A stretch of 28,733 nt of DNA from Spirochaetota bacterium (GCA_963205035.1 CAUJII010000192.1:1-28733); one strand, 5' to 3'. Positions 16,097 through 23,753 are shown, counted from the stretch's first letter. Numbers and translations are program-made. The notes: a model not told the origin generated them from the sequence alone.

Positions 16097-16197
16097 TAAG
16101 TCGCACCTGTTGTGCACAGCATAAAAAACTTGAATCGAGTGTCAACATTTTATTGCTTTGCGCACAGTCGTTCGCTAAAGAGCCGAGTTCTCGCTCA

Positions 16198-16327
16198 CTT
16201 CGATACATTTTTGCGCCGGTGGCTGAGTGCTCCGCGCTTGGTTTCGATACATCCAGCCCTCGCGGGGGGCTGGACACTCAACCAGCGCGCGGAGTGTATC
16301 GAAGCCAGGCGCAAAAACACTCCGAAG
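16198..16327. repeat. REP-like extragenic palindromic element
   Basis: The 344-base gap 16020-16363 contains nested inverted arms. TTTTTGCGCC (16208-16217) pairs with GGCGCAAAAA (16308-16317); CTCCGCGCTTGGTT (16230-16243) pairs with AACCAGCGCGCGGAG (16280-16294, one bulge); CCAGCCC (16253-16259) pairs with GGGCTGG (16267-16273). TTCGATACA occurs at 16199 and 16243, and inverted at 16295. The GGTTGAGT...TATCGAA vocabulary is that of REP/BIME elements mobilised by RAYT transposases, although no such gene is here. Bases 16346-16360 add a small GTCGC/GCGAC hairpin directly after the PAP2_C stop, which may act as its transcript end. The remainder of the gap shows only the operator region. Confidence 0.65.
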
Positions 16328-16363
16328 ACGGAGACTCGAAGACTCGTCGCAGTGAGCGACTTA

Positions 16364-17098
16364 TTAGACAGCCCCCGAAACGCTCGTGTGCCTTGCGTGG
16401 CGCTTCTGCAGCGTATTCGAGTCTGAGTCGGTGCTCTGCCAATCGTGGAGCTCGGCATCCAAATGGAGCATTTTTCGTGCCTTGAGGGTAATTCCCATAG
16501 CGCCGTAGCAAAAAAACGGGGCGGCCAAAATATCGACAGAATAATGGACGTGTTGGAAGAGGAGACTTATGGCAATCGCGATAAACCCGAAGAAAAACAC
16601 GGTTCTTGCGCGTCCTGCTGGCATGACGAGGTATAAGATGAACATTGTCGACGTGTGGCCCGAGAAGAAAAGATCTTTGTTGAGTTGCTGCCCCGTACTC
16701 GCCCACGCCAAGAGAGGGTCGATGAGGGGGGTAATCCCCGCAGGGGCTTCAAGCGGTGTCAGCCACATCGTGGTTGTGCGAAAGATCGCATAGAGTGCGT
16801 AGATTTGAAATCCGATAAGCAGACGGTGCGGCTGTGAGGTCAGCATGAGAATGGCTGTAATGATACTGGTATAAAGCAAGAAAAACGTCAGAGCGCTCAT
16901 GTCGATTGTCGGCAGCATGGCAAGGAGAGGGTCGGCGACTTGAACCCCCATCCTTTTTTCGTTAATTTGTAAATACTGGAGCATTGCGACCATAATGAAA
17001 AAGAGACCCGCAAATGAGATAAGGAATTCATAGCGTCTTGCGCGGATTTCCCAGAAGGATATCCAATTTGTGCGAACGCGATAAAAGTACTCTTTCAT
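16364..17098 (-). CDS. PAP2_C / sphingomyelin-synthase-like membrane phosphotransferase
   Basis: 244 residues with about six hydrophobic segments (roughly 25-42, 68-88, 94-110, 146-162, 168-183, 187-203). It carries the PAP2_C signature of the sphingomyelin synthase family: LFFSGHTSTMF with H148, and HVHYSVDI with H185 and D189, giving the His-His-Asp triad. Known relatives transfer a phospho-head-group between lipids; bacterial members are mostly untested and could be phosphatases or lipid-modifying transferases. It is placed in the inner membrane. The C-terminal ~40 residues are polar and disordered. It is divergent from tyrS, with a TTGACA-type promoter in the gap, and is separated from the thiolase cluster by the REP-like region, so it is probably a separate transcript. 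Confidence 0.85.
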   Translation of the reverse strand: MKEYFYRVRTNWISFWEIRARRYEFLISFAGLFFIMVAMLQYLQINEKRMGVQVADPLLAMLPTIDMSALTFFLLYTSIITAILMLTSQPHRLLIGFQIYALYAIFRTTTMWLTPLEAPAGITPLIDPLLAWASTGQQLNKDLFFSGHTSTMFILYLVMPAGRARTVFFFGFIAIAISLLFQHVHYSVDILAAPFFCYGAMGITLKARKMLHLDAELHDWQSTDSDSNTLQKRHARHTSVSGAV

Positions 17099-17109
17099 AG
17101 ATTATTGGA

Positions 17110-17138
17110 AATAACGAATCGTCATATCGCGGTGTCAA
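17110..17138 (-). promoter_or_regulatory. Candidate promoter of the PAP2_C gene
   Basis: On the minus strand TTGACA (inverse of 17133-17138) is followed after 17 bases by GTTATT (inverse of 17110-17115), ending 11 bases before the ATG at 17098. The -35 is a perfect consensus while the -10 is poor. The leader would be very short. Confidence 0.35.
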
Positions 17139-17216
17139 CCGAGAAGCGCTTTTTTGACGAGGCAGCGCGCGCCTGCACTCTACTGGACGGCATGTCTTTC
17201 AATCGCACCTTTACGC

Positions 17217-18464
17217 GTGACGCCCCATGAGAATCGGATCGAGCTTCCTCCAGAAATTGAGAATGAGTTTCAAGAGCTGACGCGCGGCGTAGAAGAAGTT
17301 TTGCCTATCGCAGAATTCCGCAAGAAGCTCTTGGATGCGCATACGAAAAAAACTCCGCTACGGGTCAAGGCAGGGTTCGACCCCACCGCACCCGATTTAC
17401 ACTTGGGGCACACAGTCCTCATCCAGAAACTGCGGCAGTTCCAAAACTTTGGCCACCATGTTCTTTTTTTGATTGGTGACTACACCGCGATGGTGGGCGA
17501 TCCCACGGGTAAATCCGAAACACGCAAAGTACTTTCGCGAGCGGAGGTCGAGGAAAACGCGAAGACATACAAAGAGCAGGTATTCAAAATTCTCGATCCC
17601 CAAAAAACAGAAATTGTTTTTAACTCCGCGTGGTTGGGATTACTAAAACTCGAAGACCTTCTCAACCTTACGGGAAAATATACCGTGGCGCGGATGCTCG
17701 AGCGCGACGATTTCTCGAAACGCTACGCGGCAGGCCAACCGATTTCACTTGTCGAGTTCATGTATCCCCTCATGCAAGGGTACGATTCGGTGGCGCTCAA
17801 GAGCGACATTGAACTGGGCGGCACAGACCAGAAATTCAACCTGTTGGTGGGACGCGATCTGCAAAGCGCTTACAACGAATCCCCCCAAGTGGTGATGATG
17901 ACGCCGCTTTTGGTCGGTTTAGACGGCGTTAAAAAAATGTCGAAGTCGTTGGGCAATTACATCGGAATCCAGGAGGCCCCCGGCGAAATTTATGGCAAGC
18001 TCATGAGTATCTCGGACGATCTCATGCGTACTTATTATACGCTTCTTTCCGACAAGACAAGGGCGGAGTTGGCCCAGCTATGGAATTCCATTGCCGAGGG
18101 CAGTCTTCATCCCAAGCAAGCGAAAGCAGATCTGGCGCACGAGATTACCGCACGCTTCACCTCGCGTGAGATTGCCGCACAAACGGCAGAAGAATGGAGC
18201 AAAATCCATAACCCCAAAGAACGCGGTCTGCCGCAAGACATGCCAGAATACCGTTACGCCAAAGGTACACAGCTCGCCGTGCTAATTAAAGACGCGGGAC
18301 TCGCGGCGTCGAATTCCGAAGCGCGGCGCATGGTCGAACAAAAATCGGTGTACCGCGTGGGCGCCGACGGCAGCGAAGTTGTACTGGGCGACTTCAAGAT
18401 GGCAGTCACCGAGGATTTTATTCTACGTGCGGGCAAACGTAAGTTTGTGAAGCTTGTGTCTTAA
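17217..18464 (+). CDS. tyrS: Tyrosyl-tRNA synthetase
   Basis: 415 residues from GTG 17217, which places LPPEIENEFQELTRG near the start as in the TyrZ-like clade. The frame is open to TTG 17154, but that TTG belongs to a TTGACG hexamer that may be a -35 box. All class Ic signatures are present: the HIGH-type motif HLGH (62-65), GDPTGKSETR, the tyrosine-binding and tRNA-binding core ending in GGTDQKFNLL, the KMSKS loop, and a C-terminal S4-like RNA-binding domain (from about 350, AVLIKDAGLAASNSEARRMVEQKSVYRV). It charges tRNA-Tyr in the cytoplasm. No T-box leader was seen in the short upstream region. It ends 23 bases from the convergent toxin gene. The start lacks a clear ribosome binding site. 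Confidence 0.95.
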   Translation: MTPHENRIELPPEIENEFQELTRGVEEVLPIAEFRKKLLDAHTKKTPLRVKAGFDPTAPDLHLGHTVLIQKLRQFQNFGHHVLFLIGDYTAMVGDPTGKSETRKVLSRAEVEENAKTYKEQVFKILDPQKTEIVFNSAWLGLLKLEDLLNLTGKYTVARMLERDDFSKRYAAGQPISLVEFMYPLMQGYDSVALKSDIELGGTDQKFNLLVGRDLQSAYNESPQVVMMTPLLVGLDGVKKMSKSLGNYIGIQEAPGEIYGKLMSISDDLMRTYYTLLSDKTRAELAQLWNSIAEGSLHPKQAKADLAHEITARFTSREIAAQTAEEWSKIHNPKERGLPQDMPEYRYAKGTQLAVLIKDAGLAASNSEARRMVEQKSVYRVGADGSEVVLGDFKMAVTEDFILRAGKRKFVKLVS

Positions 18465-18487
18465 GGGTGTGGGATAAATCACGAGCT

Positions 18488-18751
18488 TCAATAGGCATTT
18501 TTTCTATGCACGATATGGAGAAGAAAAACCAACCGTCTGGGTTCGTCAATAGAGTAAATCAATCGATAGTCTCCCAGGCGGTATCTGTATAAGCCCACGA
18601 ATTCACCTTTGAGTTTCTTGATATTGTTACCGTAATAGGGGTTTTCTCTCAAAACGGCATAAAGAGTTTTCTTTGCTTTTTCGTATCGCTTGTCTAAATC
18701 CAAATTTGAAATTTCTTTTGAAAAAGTTTCGGTTTCAGCTATTTGAAACAT
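18488..18751 (-). CDS. RelE/ParE-family toxin
   Basis: 87 residues from ATG 18749-18751. The family pattern is clear in the second half: ENPYYGNNIKKLKGEFVGLYRYRLGDYRLIYSI, then FLLHIVHRKNAY, matching RelE/ParE toxins ('L..nP......kL.g...g.yRiR.GdYRliY.i......v.il.i.hR...Y'). Arg in YRYRLGDYR and HR near the end are the usual active or contact residues. RelE-type members cut mRNA in the ribosome and ParE-type members poison gyrase; the sequence does not decide between them. A TTG at 18763 would extend it by four residues into the antitoxin, but the ATG begins one base after the antitoxin TGA, giving tight coupling. Neighbouring base composition is AT-rich compared with tyrS. Confidence 0.9.
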   Translation of the reverse strand: MFQIAETETFSKEISNLDLDKRYEKAKKTLYAVLRENPYYGNNIKKLKGEFVGLYRYRLGDYRLIYSIDEPRRLVFLLHIVHRKNAY

Positions 18752-18752
18752 T

Positions 18753-18995
18753 TCAAGTAACAATCTTGAATTTCTTTTTCTTTATATCGCTTAAGGCGGC
18801 GTCAACTGTCTTCTTGAATTTGACGTCATGAACATACGAAGCCATCTCAAGGTCGTCGACAAACGCGGACTCAAAAAGATGCGCCATTAAATGTGTCTCA
18901 ATATAATTTGAAATGGAGCGATTCTCTGAAATTGCGGCGGTTTTTACTTGTTTATAGGTTTTGTCAGGCAGGCGAAGCGTTACGGTTTTTGGCAT
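18753..18995 (-). CDS. Ribbon-helix-helix (CopG-like) antitoxin
   Basis: 80 residues. The N-terminal KTVTLRLPDKTYKQVKTAAISENRSISNYIE is a canonical RHH DNA-binding unit: one strand and two helices with the S-x-S-N-Y-I turn. The C-terminal half (DLEMASYVHDVKFKKTVDAALSDIKKKKFKIVT) would wrap the toxin. The antitoxin precedes the toxin, as usual for RelBE/ParDE pairs. A strong ribosome binding site AGAGGAAGT lies directly before ATG 18993-18995. It is likely to repress its own promoter through the palindrome in the divergent gap. Confidence 0.88.
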   Translation of the reverse strand: MPKTVTLRLPDKTYKQVKTAAISENRSISNYIETHLMAHLFESAFVDDLEMASYVHDVKFKKTVDAALSDIKKKKFKIVT

Positions 18996-19015
18996 ACTTC
19001 CTCTGAATCAGAGTG

Positions 19016-19059
19016 AATATATTTGACTCACATTCTGTCAACTTAATTCACGTACGTGA
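19016..19059. promoter_or_regulatory. Promoter and palindromic operator of the RHH antitoxin
   Basis: On the minus strand a perfect TTGACA (inverse of 19036-19041) precedes TATATT (inverse of 19016-19021), with a short 14-base spacer. A 12-base perfect palindrome TCACGTACGTGA lies at 19048-19059, and GTGAGT/ACTCAC repeats flank it. The site is well placed for autorepression by the RHH antitoxin. It is the clearest operator in the 156-base gap 18996-19151. Confidence 0.45.
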
Positions 19060-19116
19060 GTACTAAGCTTAAACTCTATGCCACGCCGCGAGACAGCCTA
19101 ATCATATAAAATTTAA

Positions 19117-19145
19117 TTGACGCTTTAATATGATTTTCATACTTT
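19117..19145 (+). promoter_or_regulatory. Promoter of the second toxin-antitoxin pair, possibly leaderless
   Basis: TTGACG (19117-19122), a 17-base spacer and TACTTT (19140-19145) would start transcription almost at the ATG 19152. No Shine-Dalgarno sequence precedes that ATG, so the transcript may be leaderless. Pattern evidence only. Confidence 0.4.
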
Positions 19146-19151
19146 CATACC

Positions 19152-19430
19152 ATGAGAGCTCAATCAAAACAAAAGCTCGGCGTAGTTGGCCAACGGGGGC
19201 AGATTACACTGGATAGCAATCTTGCCGGAAGATCTGTTCGGATAACAAAAATCGATTCAGGACGCTACCTCGTTGAAGAGATGTCGCTCGTTCCAACCTC
19301 TGAGGCTTGGGTTCACAACCCCAAGAACAAAAAGATAATTGCAAAGGGCATAGATTCATTGAAGAAACTTGGTAAAAAATCCCTCAAAAATGCATCTGAT
19401 CTCGAAGACTTCATGAAAAATGTCAGATAA
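19152..19430 (+). CDS. Antitoxin with AbrB-like N-terminus
   Basis: 92 residues. The N-terminal KLGVVGQRGQITLDSNLAGRSVRITKIDSGRYLVEE has the strand-turn-strand layout of SpoVT/AbrB-type swapped-hairpin DNA-binding domains ('v..rGqitlp..l'). The C-terminal half is lysine-rich and helical (SLKKLGKKSLKNASDLEDFMKNV), suited to toxin binding. It overlaps the following toxin gene by 11 bases, as do many antitoxin-toxin pairs, and no ribosome binding site is visible upstream. The family call is moderate; the antitoxin role rests mostly on the gene order and overlap. Confidence 0.7.
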   Translation: MRAQSKQKLGVVGQRGQITLDSNLAGRSVRITKIDSGRYLVEEMSLVPTSEAWVHNPKNKKIIAKGIDSLKKLGKKSLKNASDLEDFMKNVR

Positions 19431-19749
19431 AATTTCGGTTAATTTATCGTCACCCGCATTAGTATCTCAAATCGCAGCTTTAAGCAAAGAAAATCTCATT
19501 TCTTTCCAAAAAACACTGAGAAAGATTCTTAGCCTCTCATGGAATCAACTCTATCAAGATAACGGATTAAAGTGGGAAGAAATTACCAGTATGCCAGATA
19601 TAATCTTAGGGAATAAGAAGTATCGACCCTATTCAATTCGGTTGAATCAAAAGTTTCGTGCAGTAGTCATGAGAAAAGAAAACGATATGGTCTTTATCTC
19701 GTTACACCCTGACCACGACTCAGCTTACCGCACCGGTAACTACTCGTGA
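19420..19749 (+). CDS. Probable RelE/HigB-like toxin
   Basis: 109 residues. Its second half (KYRPYSIRLNQKFRAVVMRKENDMVFISLHPDHDSAY) fits the RelE/HigB-type core: strand, R-rich turn, strand, then a hydrophobic strand followed by an aspartate/histidine stretch. The N-terminal ~45 residues form helices. The start overlaps the antitoxin by 11 bases, indicating translational coupling. Its stop lies 10 bases inside the end of the convergent MFS transporter gene. It differs from the RelE/ParE toxin on the other side of the divergent gap, so this is a second, unrelated module. Confidence 0.72.
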   Translation: MSDKISVNLSSPALVSQIAALSKENLISFQKTLRKILSLSWNQLYQDNGLKWEEITSMPDIILGNKKYRPYSIRLNQKFRAVVMRKENDMVFISLHPDHDSAYRTGNYS

Positions 19750-21005
19750 AAATTCAGATCTTTCCCATGCGTCTCTGGGATTGTTAAAGTCGCCCAAATA
19801 CCTAAGACAAGTGCTGCGCCGCCGACAATGAACGCCGCAGGCACCATCCCCTCAGCGGTGTTGCCGAAGCCATTCCCAAAAACATCTTTATCGAAAAAGA
19901 GAAACGCCGTCGTGAGTAGGGGGACGGATCCTCGAACAAAATTCGGCACAGTTGTGGCGACAGTAGCGCGCAAGTTGGTGCCGAATTGCTCCGCCGCGAT
20001 CGTGATGAAAACCGCCCAATAACCGTTTGCAAGCCCCAACACAACGCAGAGGATGTAAAAGTATGTCGGCGTGAAATTGCGTGACAAAAGGTATACGGCC
20101 AAGAGAGCCACATTCAAGAATTGGCAGACAAGGACGACACGCCTGCGACTGCCATACCGTTGGCTTAAATAGCCTGTTAAGAAATCCCCCACAGAAAGCC
20201 CTGCATACATGAATCCAATCGCATACCCGGGGTTGATGGGCTCGGTGGCTCCCAACGCTTGCCCAAACTCTTTCGAGAAGATGACGAGAATACCGACGGC
20301 GAACCAGAGGGGAACGCCGATTAAGATGGAGCGGAGATAGCGCATGAAGCGTTGCGAGTCGGTGAAAAGATAGAAGAAGTTTCCCCGCTTAACGCCCGTC
20401 TCTGCGGTTTTTTCATACATCCCCGATTCATAGACTCCAATGCGCAGAATGAGAAGTGTCAGACCCATCACTCCGCCGACGATGTACGCGGTTTGCCAGT
20501 GAAAAAAATCGCCGATGAGCGTCGCGACGACGGCGCCTAAGATACCGAACCCTGCGACAATCATCGTGCCATACCCGCGTTTCTCTGTCGGCATGAGTTC
20601 GGAAACGAGAGTAATCCCCGCCCCCAATTCGCCCGCGAGGCCGAAACCCGCAATAAAGCGCAGCGCTTCGTATGCGTGGAGACTCGCTTCGGGAGTCGGC
20701 AGACGGTCGATGAACGCGTTTGCAAAGTTAGCAATCGAATAAAGAAAAATTGAACCGAAGAGAACAGACAAGCGGCCCTTCTTGTCGCCCAAGATGCCCC
20801 AGACGATCCCCCCCAAGAGCATTCCGAACATTTGGTAGTTTAGAAGTGCGGCGCCGACTTCTTTCATCGCCTCGTCGGTAATTCCCAGTGCTTTGAGGCT
20901 GGGCACGCGCACAATGCCGAAGAGCAGAAGGTCGTAGATATCGACGAAGTAGCCTAACGCGGCGACGACGATGGCTGCTTTGGCGGCACGGGAGACGGTG
21001 GACAT
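19740..21005 (-). CDS. MFS transporter, sugar/metabolite-H+ symporter type
   Basis: 421 residues from ATG 21003-21005. A longer frame to 21275 would overlap nadE and has no family-like sequence, so it was rejected. It has about 12 hydrophobic segments. The conserved loop after segment 2 reads GILGDKKGRLSVLFGS, the usual 'GxLaDrxGrkxxl' gate, and a similar loop GYLSQRYGSRRRVVL occurs after segment 8. RFIAGFGLAGELGAGITLVSELMPTEKRGYG after segment 4 closely follows the sugar/metabolite symporter family ('G.g.Gge......yi.E..P...RG'). Asp in GYFVDIYD of segment 1 resembles the proton-coupling site of that group. It is an inner-membrane secondary transporter; the substrate is not readable. No clear ribosome binding site is seen. 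It is convergent with, and overlaps by 10 bases, the second toxin. Confidence 0.88.
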   Translation of the reverse strand: MSTVSRAAKAAIVVAALGYFVDIYDLLLFGIVRVPSLKALGITDEAMKEVGAALLNYQMFGMLLGGIVWGILGDKKGRLSVLFGSIFLYSIANFANAFIDRLPTPEASLHAYEALRFIAGFGLAGELGAGITLVSELMPTEKRGYGTMIVAGFGILGAVVATLIGDFFHWQTAYIVGGVMGLTLLILRIGVYESGMYEKTAETGVKRGNFFYLFTDSQRFMRYLRSILIGVPLWFAVGILVIFSKEFGQALGATEPINPGYAIGFMYAGLSVGDFLTGYLSQRYGSRRRVVLVCQFLNVALLAVYLLSRNFTPTYFYILCVVLGLANGYWAVFITIAAEQFGTNLRATVATTVPNFVRGSVPLLTTAFLFFDKDVFGNGFGNTAEGMVPAAFIVGGAALVLGIWATLTIPETHGKDLNFHE

Positions 21006-21084
21006 AACGGTTTTTTTTGAAAGAGCCGATACGCTGCAAAGGGAAATCGGATGACGCGCTGAAACGCTTTGCATGCGTTGCCGC

Positions 21085-21891
21085 ATGGCTGAGTATAATA
21101 TGCCTCCATTTGATGCGCAGAAGAGTGGAACGTTTCTCGTTGAGAGTCTACGCGAAGAGTTTGCGAAGCGAAAGCATGCCAAGGCTGTATTGGGTGTTTC
21201 AGGCGGAGTCGATTCGGCGCTGGCGTTGGCTCTTTGCGTGAAGGCGTTGGGAAAAGAGAATGTCTTAGGCATCATGCTTCCCTACAAGACGAGCAATCCC
21301 ACATCGCTTCGAGACGCGACAGAGCTTTGCAAGAAGTTCGAGGTTTCACATCAAACGGTAGAGATTACTCCGATGGCCGAGCCTTATTTTGCGACCGAAG
21401 AGTCGATGTCGTTGGGGCGCAAAGGAAACGTCATGGCGCGGTTGCGTATGATTGTTCTCTACGATATTTCTGCGCGCGAGAAAGCGCTCGTCGTGGGTAC
21501 GAGCAACAAGACCGAAGTCTATTTGGGGTATGGAACGCTCTGGGGCGATACGGTCTGTGCAGTAAATCCTATCGGCGATCTTTATAAATACCAAGTGTAT
21601 GCGCTCGCGAAACACTTAGGCGTGACAGAAGCCATTTTGACCAAAGCTCCGAGTGCAGACTTATGGCAGGGGCAAACCGACGAGGGTGAGATGGGGTTCA
21701 GCTATGCTCTGGCGGATTTACTTCTTTACCATGCATTTGAGCGTAGCGCGGCTAAAGCAGAACTCGAAGACCTGGCTCGGACGGCGGGTGAAAATAGCTT
21801 TCTTGTCGAGAAGCTTCTCGAACGTGTCGAAAAAAATGCTTTCAAACGATCGCCTCCACTTGTTTTGCAAATCCCTCGCCAAGAAAATTAA
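21085..21891 (+). CDS. nadE: NH3-dependent NAD+ synthetase
   Basis: 268 residues. The ATP-pyrophosphatase P-loop GVSGGVDSALALAL, then KGNVMARLRM, GTSNKTEVYLGYGT, GD, NPIGDLYK and KAPSADLWQGQTDEGEMGFSY follow NadE closely. It makes NAD+ from deamido-NAD+, ATP and ammonia, and no glutaminase domain is attached, so free ammonia or a separate source is used. Possible starts are ATG 21073, 21085 or 21100; none has a good ribosome binding site. 21085 is chosen because it keeps an N-terminal helix of usual length. It is divergent from the MFS gene and 14 bases before the Tat-FAD gene, so the next genes may be read with it. Confidence 0.92.
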   Translation: MAEYNMPPFDAQKSGTFLVESLREEFAKRKHAKAVLGVSGGVDSALALALCVKALGKENVLGIMLPYKTSNPTSLRDATELCKKFEVSHQTVEITPMAEPYFATEESMSLGRKGNVMARLRMIVLYDISAREKALVVGTSNKTEVYLGYGTLWGDTVCAVNPIGDLYKYQVYALAKHLGVTEAILTKAPSADLWQGQTDEGEMGFSYALADLLLYHAFERSAAKAELEDLARTAGENSFLVEKLLERVEKNAFKRSPPLVLQIPRQEN

Positions 21892-21905
21892 CGACAGATT
21901 TCTCC

Positions 21906-23483
21906 ATGGCACCACCGCAGCAGAAAGAAGATTTGAGCCGGCGTAGTTTCCTTGCGCTTGTCGGTTCGATGCTGGCGTTCTTAGCAGGGGCAAGTATTTT
22001 TCATTTTTGGAGGCGCAAGACGCCAAGCCGCCTTGCCGGGCCTAACTTTGAGCGAGGGCATTCGCTCTGGAAGACACTCTCTGAAAAAAACGTATCTCAA
22101 GCAAAAAAAATTCCTGTGGTAATTATAGGTGGTGGGGTGAGTGGTCTTTCTGCGGCGTGGTATCTCCTCAAAGAACGTTTCACCGACTTTAGACTCTTCG
22201 AGCTCGAGAACAAGGTCGGTGGCAACGCGCAGTGGGGCGAGAACCGTTTGAGCCGCTACCCTTGGGGGGCACACTATTTGCCGACACCGGGGCGCGACGC
22301 GCATTATGTGCGAATGCTCTTAGAAGAGATGGGCGTCTATAAAAACGGCAAGTATAACGAAGAGGCGCTCGTCCACGAAATTGAGGAGCGGCTCTTCATC
22401 TATGGAAACTGGCAGCCGGGTCTTCTTCCTCTTATGGGGGCACGAGAAAGCGACCGCGCACAGATTCAAAAGTTCTTTGACGTCATCGCTGGCTTTCGTC
22501 ACGCACACGGCAAAGACGGCAAACCGGCTTTTACAATCCCTCTGGCGCTCAGTAGTCGCGACCCGCGCTTTACACGCTTTGATGGAATGACTGCGCAGGC
22601 TTTCTTAGACACGCATGGCATTACCTCGAAGCGTCTGGTGTGGTATGTCGATTATGTGCTCCGCGACGAGTATGGTTCCAACCGGTCGAACACGAGCGCG
22701 TGGGCTCTCATCCATTATTTCGCCGCGCGTGGCGACGCGCATAACTTGGTTTGGCCCGAAGGGAATGGTTTCCTCACCGAGTATTTACGAAGAAAGACAG
22801 AGTCTCACATCCAGTGTGCGACAACGCTGCGTCACATCGAAAAAATCGGCAAGGGCTATCGCCTCTCTTTCATCAACCACGAGACAAACAGCGAAGAAAT
22901 TGTCGAAGCGCAGAAAATAATCTACGCTGCGCCCAAGTTCACTCTGCCTTATGTGTACCCGCAATTATCGAGCGCGAAAAAAGAGAGCGCCAAGGCTCTT
23001 ACTTACTCGCCGTGGCTTACGGTCAATTTGCTCGTCAACCACATCGCCGATGAAACCCCCGCCTGGGATAGCGTGTTTTTTGGTTCGGCTTCTTTAGGCT
23101 ATGTCGTTGCAGAACACCAGCGCATGGGGAAAACTCCGCACACGCGCTCGCTTACTTTTTATCACGCGTTCGATGCAGACGACACATTGGCGTCGCGTAA
23201 ACATCTTCTTTCTCTTAAGGCAGAAGATGCGTTGCGGATGGCGCTCGATGAGTTGCGGCCTGCGCATCCGCACATCGACGAGCAAGTCGAAGACGCGGGA
23301 GTCTTCCGCTGGGCGCACGGGATGGTGCGGCCTGTGCCTGGCTTCTTGACACATGGAGCGCGTGAAGTTCTCGCAACGGTCGACACAAACTTCTTCGGCG
23401 CGCACTCCGACCTATCGGGAATCAGCAATTTTGAAGAGGCGCAGTTTCAAGGAATCAGCGCCGCAATAAAAGCACTTATATAA
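21906..23483 (+). CDS. Tat-exported FAD/amine-oxidase-like protein
   Basis: 525 residues. It opens with the twin-arginine motif SRRSFLA (residues 11-17) followed by a hydrophobic stretch (LVGSMLAFLAGASIF), then a linker. The FAD-binding Rossmann motif GGGVSGLSAAWYLL begins at residue 75, with E in FELENKVGGNAQWG as the strand-2 acid and the amine-oxidase type loop that follows. The C-terminus ends in the usual FAD contact (GAHSDLSGISNFEEAQFQGISAA). It resembles carotenoid/phytoene dehydrogenase and amine oxidase proteins. Export of a folded, FAD-loaded enzyme explains the Tat signal. The substrate is not evident. It sits between nadE and SemiSWEET, which starts 12 bases after it. Confidence 0.85.
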   Translation: MAPPQQKEDLSRRSFLALVGSMLAFLAGASIFHFWRRKTPSRLAGPNFERGHSLWKTLSEKNVSQAKKIPVVIIGGGVSGLSAAWYLLKERFTDFRLFELENKVGGNAQWGENRLSRYPWGAHYLPTPGRDAHYVRMLLEEMGVYKNGKYNEEALVHEIEERLFIYGNWQPGLLPLMGARESDRAQIQKFFDVIAGFRHAHGKDGKPAFTIPLALSSRDPRFTRFDGMTAQAFLDTHGITSKRLVWYVDYVLRDEYGSNRSNTSAWALIHYFAARGDAHNLVWPEGNGFLTEYLRRKTESHIQCATTLRHIEKIGKGYRLSFINHETNSEEIVEAQKIIYAAPKFTLPYVYPQLSSAKKESAKALTYSPWLTVNLLVNHIADETPAWDSVFFGSASLGYVVAEHQRMGKTPHTRSLTFYHAFDADDTLASRKHLLSLKAEDALRMALDELRPAHPHIDEQVEDAGVFRWAHGMVRPVPGFLTHGAREVLATVDTNFFGAHSDLSGISNFEEAQFQGISAAIKALI

Positions 23484-23495
23484 AGAGGGATTTAC

Positions 23496-23753
23496 ATGTT
23501 CACAGATTATTTAGGGTATGCCGCCGGTTTTTTTACCACGGTTTCGTTTGTGCCACAGCTTATCCAGATTTGGCGCAGCAAATCAGGAAAAGATATTTCG
23601 ATTTGGATGATGCTCCTTTTCGGGACTGGAATTTCGAGTTGGTTTTTCTATGGGATCTTCTTAGTCAACTGGCCCATCATCGTCGCAAACGGAGTGACGT
23701 TGCTCTTGGTCGTTTCGGTTATTGTTCTCAAAGTATATTACGATCGGCAGTAG
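23496..23753 (+). CDS. SemiSWEET sugar transporter
   Basis: 85 residues with three transmembrane helices (about 3-24, 34-54, 59-80). The MtN3/PQ-loop signature is present: FVPQLIQIWRSKS, then SSWFFYG with W49 and PIIVANGVTLL with N65. These align with the pocket-lining Trp and Asn of the Leptospira biflexa SemiSWEET whose structure is known. The protein would work as a homodimer forming one sugar pathway through the inner membrane. A GAGGGA ribosome binding site lies at a good distance before ATG 23496. This entry is the strongest phylogenetic clue in the window. Confidence 0.93.
   Translation: MFTDYLGYAAGFFTTVSFVPQLIQIWRSKSGKDISIWMMLLFGTGISSWFFYGIFLVNWPIIVANGVTLLLVVSVIVLKVYYDRQ

Noticed and set aside
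16112..16485. Two plus-strand frames of 104 and 110 residues
   Set aside because: They run through the REP-like palindromes and antisense to the PAP2_C gene, with repetitive Arg-rich translations typical of shadows.
21094..21099. TATAAT hexamer at the nadE start
   Set aside because: As a -10 box it would start transcription inside the nadE coding region, beyond the last plausible ATG (21100); it is probably coincidental.
21006..21275. 90-residue N-terminal extension of the MFS protein
   Set aside because: The extension overlaps the start of nadE antisense, is not hydrophobic or family-like, and ATG 21005 begins right before the first membrane segment.
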